64,000 nt of DNA from Trebonia sp963822615 (GTDB taxonomy: Bacteria; Actinomycetota; Actinomycetes; Streptosporangiales; Streptosporangiaceae): positions 124,001 to 188,000 of the forward strand of contig CAWGIM010000015.1 in assembly GCA_963822615.1 (NCBI GenBank), read 5' to 3'. The notes under the pieces are model-generated. The model was not told the DNA's origin. It did not search any database and was given only the letters and a program-made list of their open reading frames with translations. Each line of letters opens with the position of its first letter. Position 1 is the first letter of the stretch. Made by a program: the position numbers and the translations under genes. Shown here piece after piece: positions 7,725 through 15,703 of the stretch.

Positions 7725-9074
7725 GTGACCGTTGGTGAAACGCTGACTGAGGCCCGTAATCACGCGGGACTGTCAGTAGACGAGCTCAGTGAGCGCACCA
7801 GGATCAGGGAAACGGTCATCCGCAGCATCGAGCGCGATGATTACGAAGCCTGCGGCGGCGACCTGTACGTCCGCGGTTACGTCCGCGCACTGGCGGGCGC
7901 GGTCGGCATCGACGCGCAGCCGCTGATCCGCGAGTTCGACCAGGACCGGGCCAGCGGGCGCGAGCGGGCCAGCGGCTCGACCGGCCGGCACGCCCTGGGC
8001 TACCCGCTCGCGGGCGAGCCCGCCACGGCCGGCACCGCCCTGGAGGCCGCCGCGACCTCGTTCGACCTGCCGGCCGTCACCGCCGCCCCGGCGGAGCAGG
8101 CCGGCGCCGCGGGCGCCGCCGGCACCGCCGACCCGGACGCGACCCGGTTCGACCTGCCGCCGGTGACCGCCGACCCGGACGCGACCCGTTTCGACCTGCC
8201 GGTGGTGGCACCGCGGCCGCGGCCGTCCGCCCCGCTGGCGGCCGAGCCGCCCACTGGTGACCTGATGGCCGCGGGTTACGACCTGACCCCGCCGCCCGGG
8301 ACCGCTCCCGGGCCGCGGCCGGCCCCGGCGCCAGCCCGGCGGCCGCGCCGTCGCGCCCTTATCGGTGCTGCCGTCGTCGTCGTGCTGCTGTTGGCGGCGG
8401 GCGCGCTGGCGGTCAGCCTCAGCTCCCCCGGCGGCGGGCAGGCGGCGCCGGCCGGCTCGGCCCGGGCGAGCGCGCAGGCGTCGGCGGCGGCCAGCGCGAG
8501 CGCGGCCGCCGCGGCGAGCGCCTCCGCGCAGGCCAGCCAGGCCGCGGCGGCCAAGGCTAGCGCTTCCGCGCAGGCCAGCCAGGCGGCGGCCAAGGCGGCC
8601 GCCAAGCGGGCGGCGACCGGCCGGATCGTCGCCCTGCCGGTCGCGACGGCGAGCGCGTTCGGCCCGGACGGGTTCGCCGACGGCGACAACGCGGGCAACG
8701 CCGGCTACGCGATCGCGGGTAACCCGGCCACGCCGTGGAGCACCCAGTGGTACGCCACGCCGCAGTACGGGATGCTCAAGCACGGCACCGGCCTGCTGCT
8801 CGACCTCGGCCGCGCCGTCACCGTGACCAGCGTCCGGGCTGACCTCAGCCAGTACGGCGGCGCCACCGTGCAGCTCCGCGCGGGCAACCGCGCCCAGCTC
8901 GCGGACCTGCGGGTGGCGGCGACGGCGGGCAACGCCGGCGGCGTCATCCGGCTGACCCTGCGCCACCCGGTGACCGCCAGGTACCTGCTGCTCTGGTTCA
9001 CCGTGCTGCCGTCGGACGGTGCGGGGCACTACCAGGAGAGCGTTTCCCACGTGACGGTCAGCGGTCACCGCTAG
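7725..9074 (+). CDS. RodZ-like HTH membrane protein with discoidin-like C-terminus
   Basis: The 449-aa protein begins with a RodZ-type HTH_25 domain (VGETLTEARNHAGLSVDELSERTRIRETVIRSIE, residues about 2-65, split here by eye) including YVRGYVRALA. A linker with repeated DATRFDLP units follows, then one transmembrane helix (about 208-230), a long Ala/Ser spacer and an extracellular domain of about 145 residues resembling a discoidin/F5-8-type fold. RodZ proteins link the cytoskeleton to cell-wall growth. GTG 7725 is chosen for GGAGG at 7716-7720, though the spacer is only 4 nt; an in-frame TTG lies at 7707. Confidence 0.8.
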   Translation: MTVGETLTEARNHAGLSVDELSERTRIRETVIRSIERDDYEACGGDLYVRGYVRALAGAVGIDAQPLIREFDQDRASGRERASGSTGRHALGYPLAGEPATAGTALEAAATSFDLPAVTAAPAEQAGAAGAAGTADPDATRFDLPPVTADPDATRFDLPVVAPRPRPSAPLAAEPPTGDLMAAGYDLTPPPGTAPGPRPAPAPARRPRRRALIGAAVVVVLLLAAGALAVSLSSPGGGQAAPAGSARASAQASAAASASAAAAASASAQASQAAAAKASASAQASQAAAKAAAKRAATGRIVALPVATASAFGPDGFADGDNAGNAGYAIAGNPATPWSTQWYATPQYGMLKHGTGLLLDLGRAVTVTSVRADLSQYGGATVQLRAGNRAQLADLRVAATAGNAGGVIRLTLRHPVTARYLLLWFTVLPSDGAGHYQESVSHVTVSGHR

Positions 9075-9116
9075 CGGCCGGCCTACCGCCTCGCCCGCGG
9101 CTTTCCCGGCGGCCGT

Positions 9117-9122
9117 TACGCT
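9117..9122 (+). promoter_or_regulatory. -10 box of a probable leaderless promoter (purE)
   Basis: TACGCT ends 6 nt before GTG 9129. No Shine-Dalgarno sequence is present. Confidence 0.5.
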
Positions 9123-9128
9123 TGACCG

Positions 9129-9632
9129 GTGCACAGCGATTCGCCGGTGGTCGGCGTGGTTATGGGCTCGGACTCGGACTGGCCGGTGATGGGGGCCGCC
9201 GCCGAGGTGCTCGAGGAGTTCGGCGTGCCCTACGAGGCGGACGTGGTGTCCGCGCACCGGATGCCGCGCGAGATGATCGCCTACGGCGAGCAGGCGGCCA
9301 GCCGCGGCCTGCAGGTGATCATCGCCGGCGCCGGCGGGGCCGCTCACCTGCCCGGCATGCTCGCGGCGGTGACGCCGCTGCCGGTCATCGGCGTCCCGGT
9401 GCCGCTGAAGTACCTGGACGGCCTTGACTCGCTGCTGTCGATCGTGCAGATGCCCGCGGGCATCCCGGTGGCGACGGTGGCCGTCGGCGGCGCGCGCAAC
9501 GCGGGGCTGCTCGCGGTGCGCGTCCTTGCCGCCGCCGACGAGGGACTGCGCACCCAGATGATCGAGTTTCAGGCCCGGCTGACCGCCGAGGCCAAGGCGA
9601 AGGGCGCGACCTTGCGCGGCCAGCTGCCGTGA
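9129..9632 (+). CDS. purE: N5-carboxyaminoimidazole ribonucleotide mutase
   Basis: PurE converts N5-CAIR, the product of PurK, to CAIR in purine biosynthesis. The 167-aa protein has the class I signature VGVVMGSDSDWPVM, the VSAHRMPREM active-site loop containing the catalytic His, the IAGAGGAAHLPGM loop and GIPVATVAVGGARNAGLLA. It is of normal length. Unlike many genomes, where purK and purE are adjacent, an unrelated RodZ-like gene sits between them, and purE appears to have its own leaderless promoter. Confidence 0.97.
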   Translation: MHSDSPVVGVVMGSDSDWPVMGAAAEVLEEFGVPYEADVVSAHRMPREMIAYGEQAASRGLQVIIAGAGGAAHLPGMLAAVTPLPVIGVPVPLKYLDGLDSLLSIVQMPAGIPVATVAVGGARNAGLLAVRVLAAADEGLRTQMIEFQARLTAEAKAKGATLRGQLP

Positions 9633-9862
9633 TTGGGCCATTTTGGACGACTTGCGGCTGATATACCACAAAGCTGAATGCGCTAAGTAATGACACGCTG
9701 ACTTTTAGTATCAGTTCGGATACGGTGCGGCCCGAAGGCTGTTTACCTGGACGGTGGTGGGGCATCGTAGGTGCCAGCGCAGGCTTCCGGAACGGGACCG
9801 GTCGCGTGTGCCCGCTGGGGGATTTGGGCACGCTGCGCTGATGGGGTCAAGGGGGTAGCACG
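9633..9862 (+). other. 230-nt leader region before the small 66-aa gene
   Basis: This stretch has AT-rich promoter-like sequence around 9655-9725 and a hairpin (GTGCCC at 9808-9813 with GGGCAC at 9826-9831) about 30 nt before the small gene. No longer coding frame is convincing. Confidence 0.35.
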
Positions 9863-10063
9863 ATGGCGTTCTCTGTGTCCAAGAGCCGTCCGTTTCGTTC
9901 ACTGGGTCTGTACAAGTCGTCTGGCCGGCACGCCGCGCCGAAGGGGCGGGTGCCGGAGCGCCAGGCCGGCGAGTCCGAGGCTTACCCGCACCGTCCGGCG
10001 CACGCGGCCACGATGCCGCGGCTGACCGGCCCGCGCGCCGACGAAGGGCACCAGGCCGCCTAG
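9863..10063 (+). CDS. Small basic hypothetical protein (66 aa)
   Basis: A small ORF with AAGGGGG 7 nt before its ATG and G/C-rich third positions, so translation is plausible. The product is basic and polar with no membrane segment or recognised domain; it starts MAFSVSKSRPFRSLGLYKSS. It stands alone between purE and an acyl-CoA dehydrogenase gene, with a long leader upstream and a strong hairpin 38 nt after its stop. I do not recognise its family. Confidence 0.5.
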   Translation: MAFSVSKSRPFRSLGLYKSSGRHAAPKGRVPERQAGESEAYPHRPAHAATMPRLTGPRADEGHQAA

Positions 10064-10101
10064 CGGCCGCGTCGCCCGCCCGAACCGCTGTCATCAGCGC
10101 A

Positions 10102-10130
10102 CGCCCGCCCGGCCTGGCGCCGGGCGGGCG
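10102..10130 (+). terminator. 12-bp perfect hairpin terminator
   Basis: CGCCCGCCCGGC (10102-10113) pairs perfectly with 10119-10130 around a 5-nt loop. It lies after the 66-aa gene and just before the acyl-CoA dehydrogenase promoter, so it separates two transcription units. Confidence 0.7.
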
Positions 10131-10150
10131 CCTTGATGAGCCGGGCGGGT

Positions 10151-10156
10151 TAGCAT
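10151..10156 (+). promoter_or_regulatory. -10 box of a probable leaderless promoter (acyl-CoA dehydrogenase)
   Basis: TAGCAT ends 7 nt before ATG 10164. No RBS is visible. Confidence 0.5.
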
Positions 10157-10163
10157 CGGGATC

Positions 10164-11324
10164 ATGAGCACCTTCGCACTGTCGGACGAGCACGAGGCGC
10201 TGCGGGAAGCGGTGCGCGCGCTCGCGGACGACAAGATCGCGCCGCGCGCGGCGGAGATCGACCGGACCGCCGAGTTCCCCTGGGACGTGTACGACGCGCT
10301 GGTCAAGGCCGATTTTCACGCCGTCCACGTCCCCGAGGCGTACGGCGGGGCGGGCGGCGACGCGCTGGCGGCGGCGCTGGTCATCGAGGAGGTCGCCCGG
10401 GCCTGCGCGGCCTCGTCGCTCATTCCGGCGGTGAACAAGCTCGGCACGATGCCGCTACTGCTCGGCGCGTCGGACGAGGTCAAGCAGCGCTACCTGCCGC
10501 CGGTGGCGCGGGGCGAGGGAATGTTCTCCTACGCGCTGTCTGAGCCGGAGGCCGGCTCGGACGCCGCCTCGATGCGCACCCGGGCGACCAGGACCGAGGC
10601 GGGCTACCTGCTCAACGGCGTGAAGCGGTGGATCACCAACGCCGGGGTGTCGAAGTTCTACACGGTGATGGCGGTCACCGACCCGGACGCGGGCCCCAAC
10701 GGGATCACCGCGTTCGTGCTTGAGGACGGCGACCCGGGCTTTACCTTCGGTGCGCCCGAGCACAAGCTCGGCATCAAGGGCTCGCCCACCCGCGAGCTCT
10801 ACTTCGACAACTGCGAGATCCCCGCCTCTCGCCGGGTTGGCGACGAGGGCGTCGGCTTCAAGATCGCGCTGCGCACGCTGGACCACACCCGCGTCACGAT
10901 CGCGGCCCAGGCCCTCGGCATCGCCCAGGGGGCGCTCGACTACGCCATCGGCTACGTCAAGGAGCGCAGGCAGTTCGGTAAGGCCATCGCCGAGTTCCAG
11001 GGCCTGCAGTTCATGCTGGCCGACATGGCCATGAAGCTGGAGGCGGCCCGCCAGCTCACCTACGCCGCCGCCGCCCGCTCCGAGCGGGCCATGCGCGGCG
11101 AGCAGGTACCCGACCTCACCTTCTTCTCCTCGGCTGCCAAGACGCTGGCCTCCGACGTGGCGATGTCGGTCACCACCGACGCGGTGCAGCTCCTCGGCGG
11201 CTACGGCTACGTGAACGACTACCCGGTCGAGCGGATGATGCGCGACGCCAAGATCACCCAGATCTACGAGGGGACCAACCAGGTCCAGCGCATGGTGATG
11301 GCGAGGCAACTGCTCAAGGGATGA
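10164..11324 (+). CDS. Acyl-CoA dehydrogenase
   Basis: This FAD enzyme of 386 aa introduces the alpha-beta double bond in acyl-CoA substrates and passes electrons to an electron-transfer flavoprotein. Family signatures are present: MFSYALSEPEAGSDAASM (flavin/substrate loop), GVKRWITNAG, RRQFGKAIAEFQGLQFMLADM and the C-terminal QLLGGYGYVNDYPVERMMRDAKI, followed by IYEGTNQVQRMVMAR. The Glu in IYEGT is at the position of the catalytic base of short/medium-chain enzymes. Chain-length preference cannot be assigned. It is monocistronic, bounded by hairpins on both sides. Confidence 0.95.
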   Translation: MSTFALSDEHEALREAVRALADDKIAPRAAEIDRTAEFPWDVYDALVKADFHAVHVPEAYGGAGGDALAAALVIEEVARACAASSLIPAVNKLGTMPLLLGASDEVKQRYLPPVARGEGMFSYALSEPEAGSDAASMRTRATRTEAGYLLNGVKRWITNAGVSKFYTVMAVTDPDAGPNGITAFVLEDGDPGFTFGAPEHKLGIKGSPTRELYFDNCEIPASRRVGDEGVGFKIALRTLDHTRVTIAAQALGIAQGALDYAIGYVKERRQFGKAIAEFQGLQFMLADMAMKLEAARQLTYAAAARSERAMRGEQVPDLTFFSSAAKTLASDVAMSVTTDAVQLLGGYGYVNDYPVERMMRDAKITQIYEGTNQVQRMVMARQLLKG

Positions 11325-11336
11325 ACTCTGGGTGTT

Positions 11337-11371
11337 GGCCCGCAACCATCGAATCTAGTTGCTTGCGGGCC
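11337..11371. terminator. Bidirectional hairpin between convergent genes
   Basis: GGCCCGCAA (11337-11345) pairs perfectly with TTGCGGGCC (11363-11371) around a 17-nt loop. It fills the gap between the convergent acyl-CoA dehydrogenase and serine-hydrolase-like genes and probably terminates both. Confidence 0.65.
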
Positions 11372-12652
11372 TCAGCCGCCTCCACCGCCTGAGACAGGCT
11401 GGCCAGTGACGGCCTGCTGCTCCTGCTTGGCCATCTCCTGCAGCGGCACTCCGTCGCGGTTGGCGAGGATGACGCCGACCCAGCCAGTGTCCGGGTAGAC
11501 GTCCCAGTTGGCGGCCACCCCGGGGTTGCCGCCGCCGCGCCCGAACAGCCACTGGCCCTGGATGATATGGACCGGCATCGTGTACCCCATGAACGACGGG
11601 TAGGCAGGGGCTGGCTGGCCGTCCTGGGCACCCCCTTGGGGGATCTTGGCCCCGGTGAGCAAATCGGCGTAGGGCTGGTCCAGCACCGTGCCGTCGCCCA
11701 GCGCGTACGCGAACCGGACCAGGTCCGGCGCGGTGCCGAAGCCGCCGCCGCCGGCGTCGCCGATGAAGCTGCGGCCCGGGTTCTTGCCCAGTACGTCCGG
11801 GTCCGGGCTGCTCTTGTCCAGATTGCGGATCGCGTCCACCTGGCTGCCGTCAGCCAGCGTCATGTACGGGTGGGCGATGTGCTCGTCGGTGAGCCATTGC
11901 GACCTGGTGTAGAACCCTGAGCCGTTCATGCCGCAGCGTCCGAAGACGTACTCCTGCATGTAGTCCCAGTACGTCATGCCGGTCACGGCCTCCACGATCT
12001 GCGCGGCGATGTTGAGGGCGGCGCCGGCACCGTCGGAGTGGGTATTGAAGCCCGCGCCGGGGACGGCCACCAGCTTCGCCTGCCGGGTCCACTGCTGGAG
12101 GAACTCGTGCACCTCCTCCCGGCTGTAGAAGATGCGTCGCACGTCCACCTCCGAGTCACTCAGCCCGGAGGTGCTGGTGAGCAGGTGGTGGATGGTCACC
12201 TGCTCGGCGATGTCCTTGGCGAAGCCCGTCAGGTGGGTGCCCACCGTGTCAGAAAGATTCAACTTGCCCTGCTGTGCCAGCTGCAAGACGGCCACCGCAC
12301 CGAACGGCTGGCTCCCCGAGGAGAGGTTGAACGCGACGCCCTCTTGGTTGCGGATCCCCTTCTCTTTGTCGGCCATGCCGTAGCTGCGAGACAGCACCGT
12401 GCGGCCCCGGTGTGACAGCAGCACCACGCCAGAGAACTTGCCCGCCGCGGCGAGCTCCGCCACGTACCGGTCGTAAGCTCCGCCGGGCAGCGTGCCCGGC
12501 GGGATCCGGTCGTCCCCCGACAGCTCGAAGTCGGTGGAGGCTGCGGCGGCGCGAGCGCCCACTAGGGGCACGCCGGCCGCCACCGCTCCGGCCGCCAATC
12601 CACCCCACCCCAGCAGCCGCCGCCGGCTGACGCGCACGGAATCCGAGTCCAT
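11372..12652 (-). CDS. Tat-exported beta-lactamase/serine hydrolase family protein, probably non-catalytic
   Basis: The 426-aa protein has a Tat signal (SRRRLLGWGG, then an Ala-rich hydrophobic stretch ending ARAAAAS) and the overall fold pattern of the class C beta-lactamase/DD-peptidase family. All three active-site motifs are altered. The SxxK position reads SGSQ (NLSSGSQPFGAVAVLQLA), the YxN position reads HSD (FNTHSDGAGAALN), and the HxG position reads RGG (GRGGGNPGVAANW). It is therefore probably a pseudoenzyme or binding protein. ATG 12652 is chosen for AAAGGA 8 nt upstream. It stands alone, convergent with the preceding gene. Confidence 0.8.
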   Translation of the reverse strand: MDSDSVRVSRRRLLGWGGLAAGAVAAGVPLVGARAAAASTDFELSGDDRIPPGTLPGGAYDRYVAELAAAGKFSGVVLLSHRGRTVLSRSYGMADKEKGIRNQEGVAFNLSSGSQPFGAVAVLQLAQQGKLNLSDTVGTHLTGFAKDIAEQVTIHHLLTSTSGLSDSEVDVRRIFYSREEVHEFLQQWTRQAKLVAVPGAGFNTHSDGAGAALNIAAQIVEAVTGMTYWDYMQEYVFGRCGMNGSGFYTRSQWLTDEHIAHPYMTLADGSQVDAIRNLDKSSPDPDVLGKNPGRSFIGDAGGGGFGTAPDLVRFAYALGDGTVLDQPYADLLTGAKIPQGGAQDGQPAPAYPSFMGYTMPVHIIQGQWLFGRGGGNPGVAANWDVYPDTGWVGVILANRDGVPLQEMAKQEQQAVTGQPVSGGGGG

Positions 12653-13015
12653 GATCACAGTCCTTTCCCGATCGACAAGCCCGGCGCTGACGATGACGCG
12701 CCGTGGTCTGCGCTCTACTGAAGACGGAAGACTGTTGCGGTGGCGTATGCGTTTTTCGATACGGCTGCGATACACCAAATCCCCCGCATCAAGGAACTGG
12801 CACGCGCCGGCGGTGCTGCCGTGGGGGCGGTGCCCTCCAGCCGCCGGCATGCCCGCGGCCCGGCGGCCCGGCGAAATAATTTGACTTGACTGTTTTCCAT
12901 TAATTACGCCTGCGTGCCTGGAGAAATTATCTTCATTGGTTACCGTGCGTTTAGCGATGCATAATTTAAGCTGAAGCTCCTCGTCGCCAAAAAACGAAGA
13001 AGGGGAGTGTGGTCA
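12653..13015. promoter_or_regulatory. Divergent intergenic region with a promoter for the beta-helix gene
   Basis: This 363-nt gap between divergent genes turns AT-rich after about 12870. A promoter-like pair, TTGGTT (12936-12941) and CATAAT (12960-12965) with an 18-nt spacer, points toward the beta-helix gene. A second TTGACT-type box lies near 12885. No convincing gene is present. Confidence 0.45.
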
Positions 13016-15061
13016 ATGATATTTTCTCGCGCTATGCATCCGGTTTTCACAAGTATAGGGATTATCCGGACAGGACGATTCGCGCCGCGAACCGTGGGTG
13101 CTATTAGCTTGATCGCGGGGGTTTCGGCAGCGGTCGCTTTCACCGCCGGGCCAGCCGTGGCCCAGGGCGCTGCCCCCGGTATCCCGACGTACACGCGGAC
13201 ATTCGTTGTCAGCAACCTGAACAACGCCGGGCCCGGTTCCCTCCGTGTCGCCATCGCTTCTGCCAATGCCACCACGGCGGTAGATTCAACCCTTATCAGG
13301 TTCAGCGTAAACGGGACCGTCACCCTGGCCAGCCCGCTGCCCGCGATCGCGCGGAAAGTGGCGATCGACGCGACGACGGCACCCACGCACGTCACTGGCG
13401 GGCCTCCTGTCGTCGCGGTCAACTTCAACCGGAAGCCAGGCCTGCTGTTCGCGGCCGGCTCGGGCGGCTCGAAGCTGCTGGGAGTAGCCGTGGACGGCGC
13501 CAGCGGCAACGGCGTGACCCTGGACGCCGGCTCGATCACGCTCAACGGCGACTACATCGGCCTGAACCTGGCCGGGGCCAAGGCCGGCAACGGCGGGAAC
13601 GGCGTTTACGTATCGGCCGCGTCGGGCCGGAACCTCATCGGGCTGAACGCCTCCGGCGCCCCGGGCGTGGTCGCGAACGTGATATCCGGCAACCGGGGGA
13701 GCGGCGTCGTGCTGGTCCGGTCGTCGGCGAACACGCTGGTCGATAACCGGATCGGGACGAACGTGGCCGGCACCTCGGCCATCGCCAACACCGGCGACGG
13801 TATTCGGATCACCCAGGGATCGCGAGGCAACGAGATCGGTGGTACCGCCTTCACCGACACCGTGACCGGCAAGGCGAACAATCCCACCGGGAGCAAGGGG
13901 ACGGTGACGCCGGTCTTCGTGGTGCCGCCGCTGGGCAACCTGGTGTCGGGCAACCGCGGCAGCGGCCTGACGATCGAGACTGGTTCCCTGGGCAACGCGC
14001 TGAACGGGAACTTCATCGGCACGACGGCCAGCGGGGACGCTGCCCTCGGCAACGCCGGCAACGGCGTGTGGCTCGACCACGCGCCGGGCAACTCGCTGGT
14101 GGGCTGCAAGTTCGTCAATAACCCGTTCGTCTATTACAACGTCGTAAGCGGCAACGGCCAGAACGGGCTGCTCATCACGAGTTCGGACAACGTGACCGTC
14201 CAGGGGAACTTCTTCGGTGTCGGCGCCAACAACACGGCGATCGTGAAGAACCGGCTGGACGGCATCCTGGTCAACGGAGCCTCGAAGAACACTCAGGTGG
14301 GCGGGGTCATCCCGCTGGGCAACGTGTCGGCAGGAAACGGCAGGAACGGCATAGAGGTGGCCGGGAGGGTCCGCGGGTTCGTCACGTTCAACACATTCGG
14401 CGGGCTGCTGGCATTCAAGGGCGCGGCTCCCAACGGCAATGACGGGCTGCTCATCACCTCTACCGGGGCCAGCAACCTGGTCCGGACGAACGTGTTCTCC
14501 GGCAACAAGGGCAACGGAATCGAGCTGGCGGGTAACGCCGCCGGGGTGACGGTTGATCCCAACATCGTCGGCCTGAATACCAAGGGCAACGCCGTGCTGC
14601 CCAACGGCCGCGACGGCTTGCTGATCGACGGTACCGCTCACGGTAACGTCATCGGCGGCACGCTGCACTCGGTGATCCCGCAGAACACGTTCTCGGGAAA
14701 TAAGGGGTACGGGGTGGCGATCACCGCACTGGCGCATGGCAACCGGGTCTTCGGCAGTTTCATCGGAACCCAGCTCCTTGGCGTCCACGCGCTGGGCAAC
14801 AAGACAGGCGGCGTCCTGATCGCGGGCCGCGCCTACGGTAACGCCATCGGCCACGTCACCCGCGCACCGTCCAACCTGATCAGCGGGAACACCGGCATCG
14901 GAGTGACGCTGACCGTCAACACTATGAATAACTTCGTGATCAACAACTACATCGGCCTCAACCGATTCGACCGGTACCTGCGCAACAGCGGCCGTGCGCT
15001 CGTGAACAACGGCTGCCGCAACGTGATCCGGGGCAACTGGTTCAACCCCAGCCGGCCCTAG
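13016..15061 (+). CDS. Secreted right-handed beta-helix repeat protein
   Basis: This 681-aa exported protein has a long signal sequence (hydrophobic segment about residues 26-48, ending PAVAQG). An N-terminal cap follows with NNAGPGSLRVAIASAN, typical of proteins that open beta-helix passengers. The rest consists of repeated turns with motifs such as NVISGNRGSGV, NLVSGNRGSGL and NGRDGLLI, rich in Asn and Gly as in parallel beta-helices. No catalytic residues could be assigned; a surface or matrix polysaccharide-binding role is possible. ATG 13016 is chosen for AGGGGAG 8 nt upstream. Confidence 0.8.
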   Translation: MIFSRAMHPVFTSIGIIRTGRFAPRTVGAISLIAGVSAAVAFTAGPAVAQGAAPGIPTYTRTFVVSNLNNAGPGSLRVAIASANATTAVDSTLIRFSVNGTVTLASPLPAIARKVAIDATTAPTHVTGGPPVVAVNFNRKPGLLFAAGSGGSKLLGVAVDGASGNGVTLDAGSITLNGDYIGLNLAGAKAGNGGNGVYVSAASGRNLIGLNASGAPGVVANVISGNRGSGVVLVRSSANTLVDNRIGTNVAGTSAIANTGDGIRITQGSRGNEIGGTAFTDTVTGKANNPTGSKGTVTPVFVVPPLGNLVSGNRGSGLTIETGSLGNALNGNFIGTTASGDAALGNAGNGVWLDHAPGNSLVGCKFVNNPFVYYNVVSGNGQNGLLITSSDNVTVQGNFFGVGANNTAIVKNRLDGILVNGASKNTQVGGVIPLGNVSAGNGRNGIEVAGRVRGFVTFNTFGGLLAFKGAAPNGNDGLLITSTGASNLVRTNVFSGNKGNGIELAGNAAGVTVDPNIVGLNTKGNAVLPNGRDGLLIDGTAHGNVIGGTLHSVIPQNTFSGNKGYGVAITALAHGNRVFGSFIGTQLLGVHALGNKTGGVLIAGRAYGNAIGHVTRAPSNLISGNTGIGVTLTVNTMNNFVINNYIGLNRFDRYLRNSGRALVNNGCRNVIRGNWFNPSRP

Positions 15062-15152
15062 GCACCGGATTCGCCGTCCGGTCTTCCGCCACCCGCCCGA
15101 CCTTTGAACCGGCCGCGACCGCTGGCCGTTTTCCTCCCTGGGAGGTTTGTTC

Positions 15153-15689
15153 ATGGCGGACGGGTACGCGGTTGACCGGGCGGCGCTGGCGCAGACGGCT
15201 CAGGGCCTCAACGGCGTGATCGGGCAACTCAAGGGCCTCGGCCTGAGCGAGACCGGCGACACCGGGCGCGGCTTCTCCGAGCTCGCGCTGTCCGGGCTGC
15301 AGGCTGGGCACGCGGACGTGGCGAGCGCGTTCGGGAAATTCTGCGACCGCTGGTCATGGGGCGTGCGCACGCTCGTGCAGGACGGCAATCAGTTCGCCCG
15401 CCGCCTGGGGCTTGCGGCCGGGCTCTACAACGACGTCGAGAACCAGCTCACGGGCGCGATCAAGGACCTCGTGGTGGCAGGCGTCGGCGACCCGCAGCTG
15501 ACCGACCAGCAGGCCGCCGCGGCATCCTGGTCGCAGGATGCCGCCCTGGTGACCGGTGACCAGACCCCGGACGGGAACCTGACCCCGCAGCAGGGACTGC
15601 AGGCCGCGCGGCAGCAGTGGGCAGGCGTGGGCCAGACCGCGCTGAGCACGCCTGCTGCCACGGTGATCAAGGACCTGCTGGGCGGCTAA
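15153..15689 (+). CDS. ESX/WXG-like small helical protein, partner of the RHS toxin
   Basis: This 178-aa protein is predicted to be mostly helical in its first 110 residues. A FCDRWSWGVRTL segment resembles the WXG turn of ESX-type secretion substrates, and a polar region of about 60 residues follows. No signal peptide is present. It lies 14 nt upstream of the large WXG/RHS toxin gene, and both have GGAGG ribosome sites, so it is likely a co-secreted partner or targeting factor. ATG 15153 follows GGAGG (15141-15145) by 7 nt. Function is inferred from context. Confidence 0.65.
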   Translation: MADGYAVDRAALAQTAQGLNGVIGQLKGLGLSETGDTGRGFSELALSGLQAGHADVASAFGKFCDRWSWGVRTLVQDGNQFARRLGLAAGLYNDVENQLTGAIKDLVVAGVGDPQLTDQQAAAASWSQDAALVTGDQTPDGNLTPQQGLQAARQQWAGVGQTALSTPAATVIKDLLGG

Positions 15690-15703
15690 CGGAGGCGACC
15701 GGA

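Noticed and set aside
11372..12652. Annotating the exported hydrolase-like protein as a beta-lactam resistance enzyme
   Set aside because: SxxK, YxN and HxG are all altered, so a beta-lactamase call is not supported.
13286..15154. Long minus-strand frame opposite the beta-helix gene
   Set aside because: It is a GC-rich antisense frame with no family motif. The plus strand has a signal peptide and repeat motifs.
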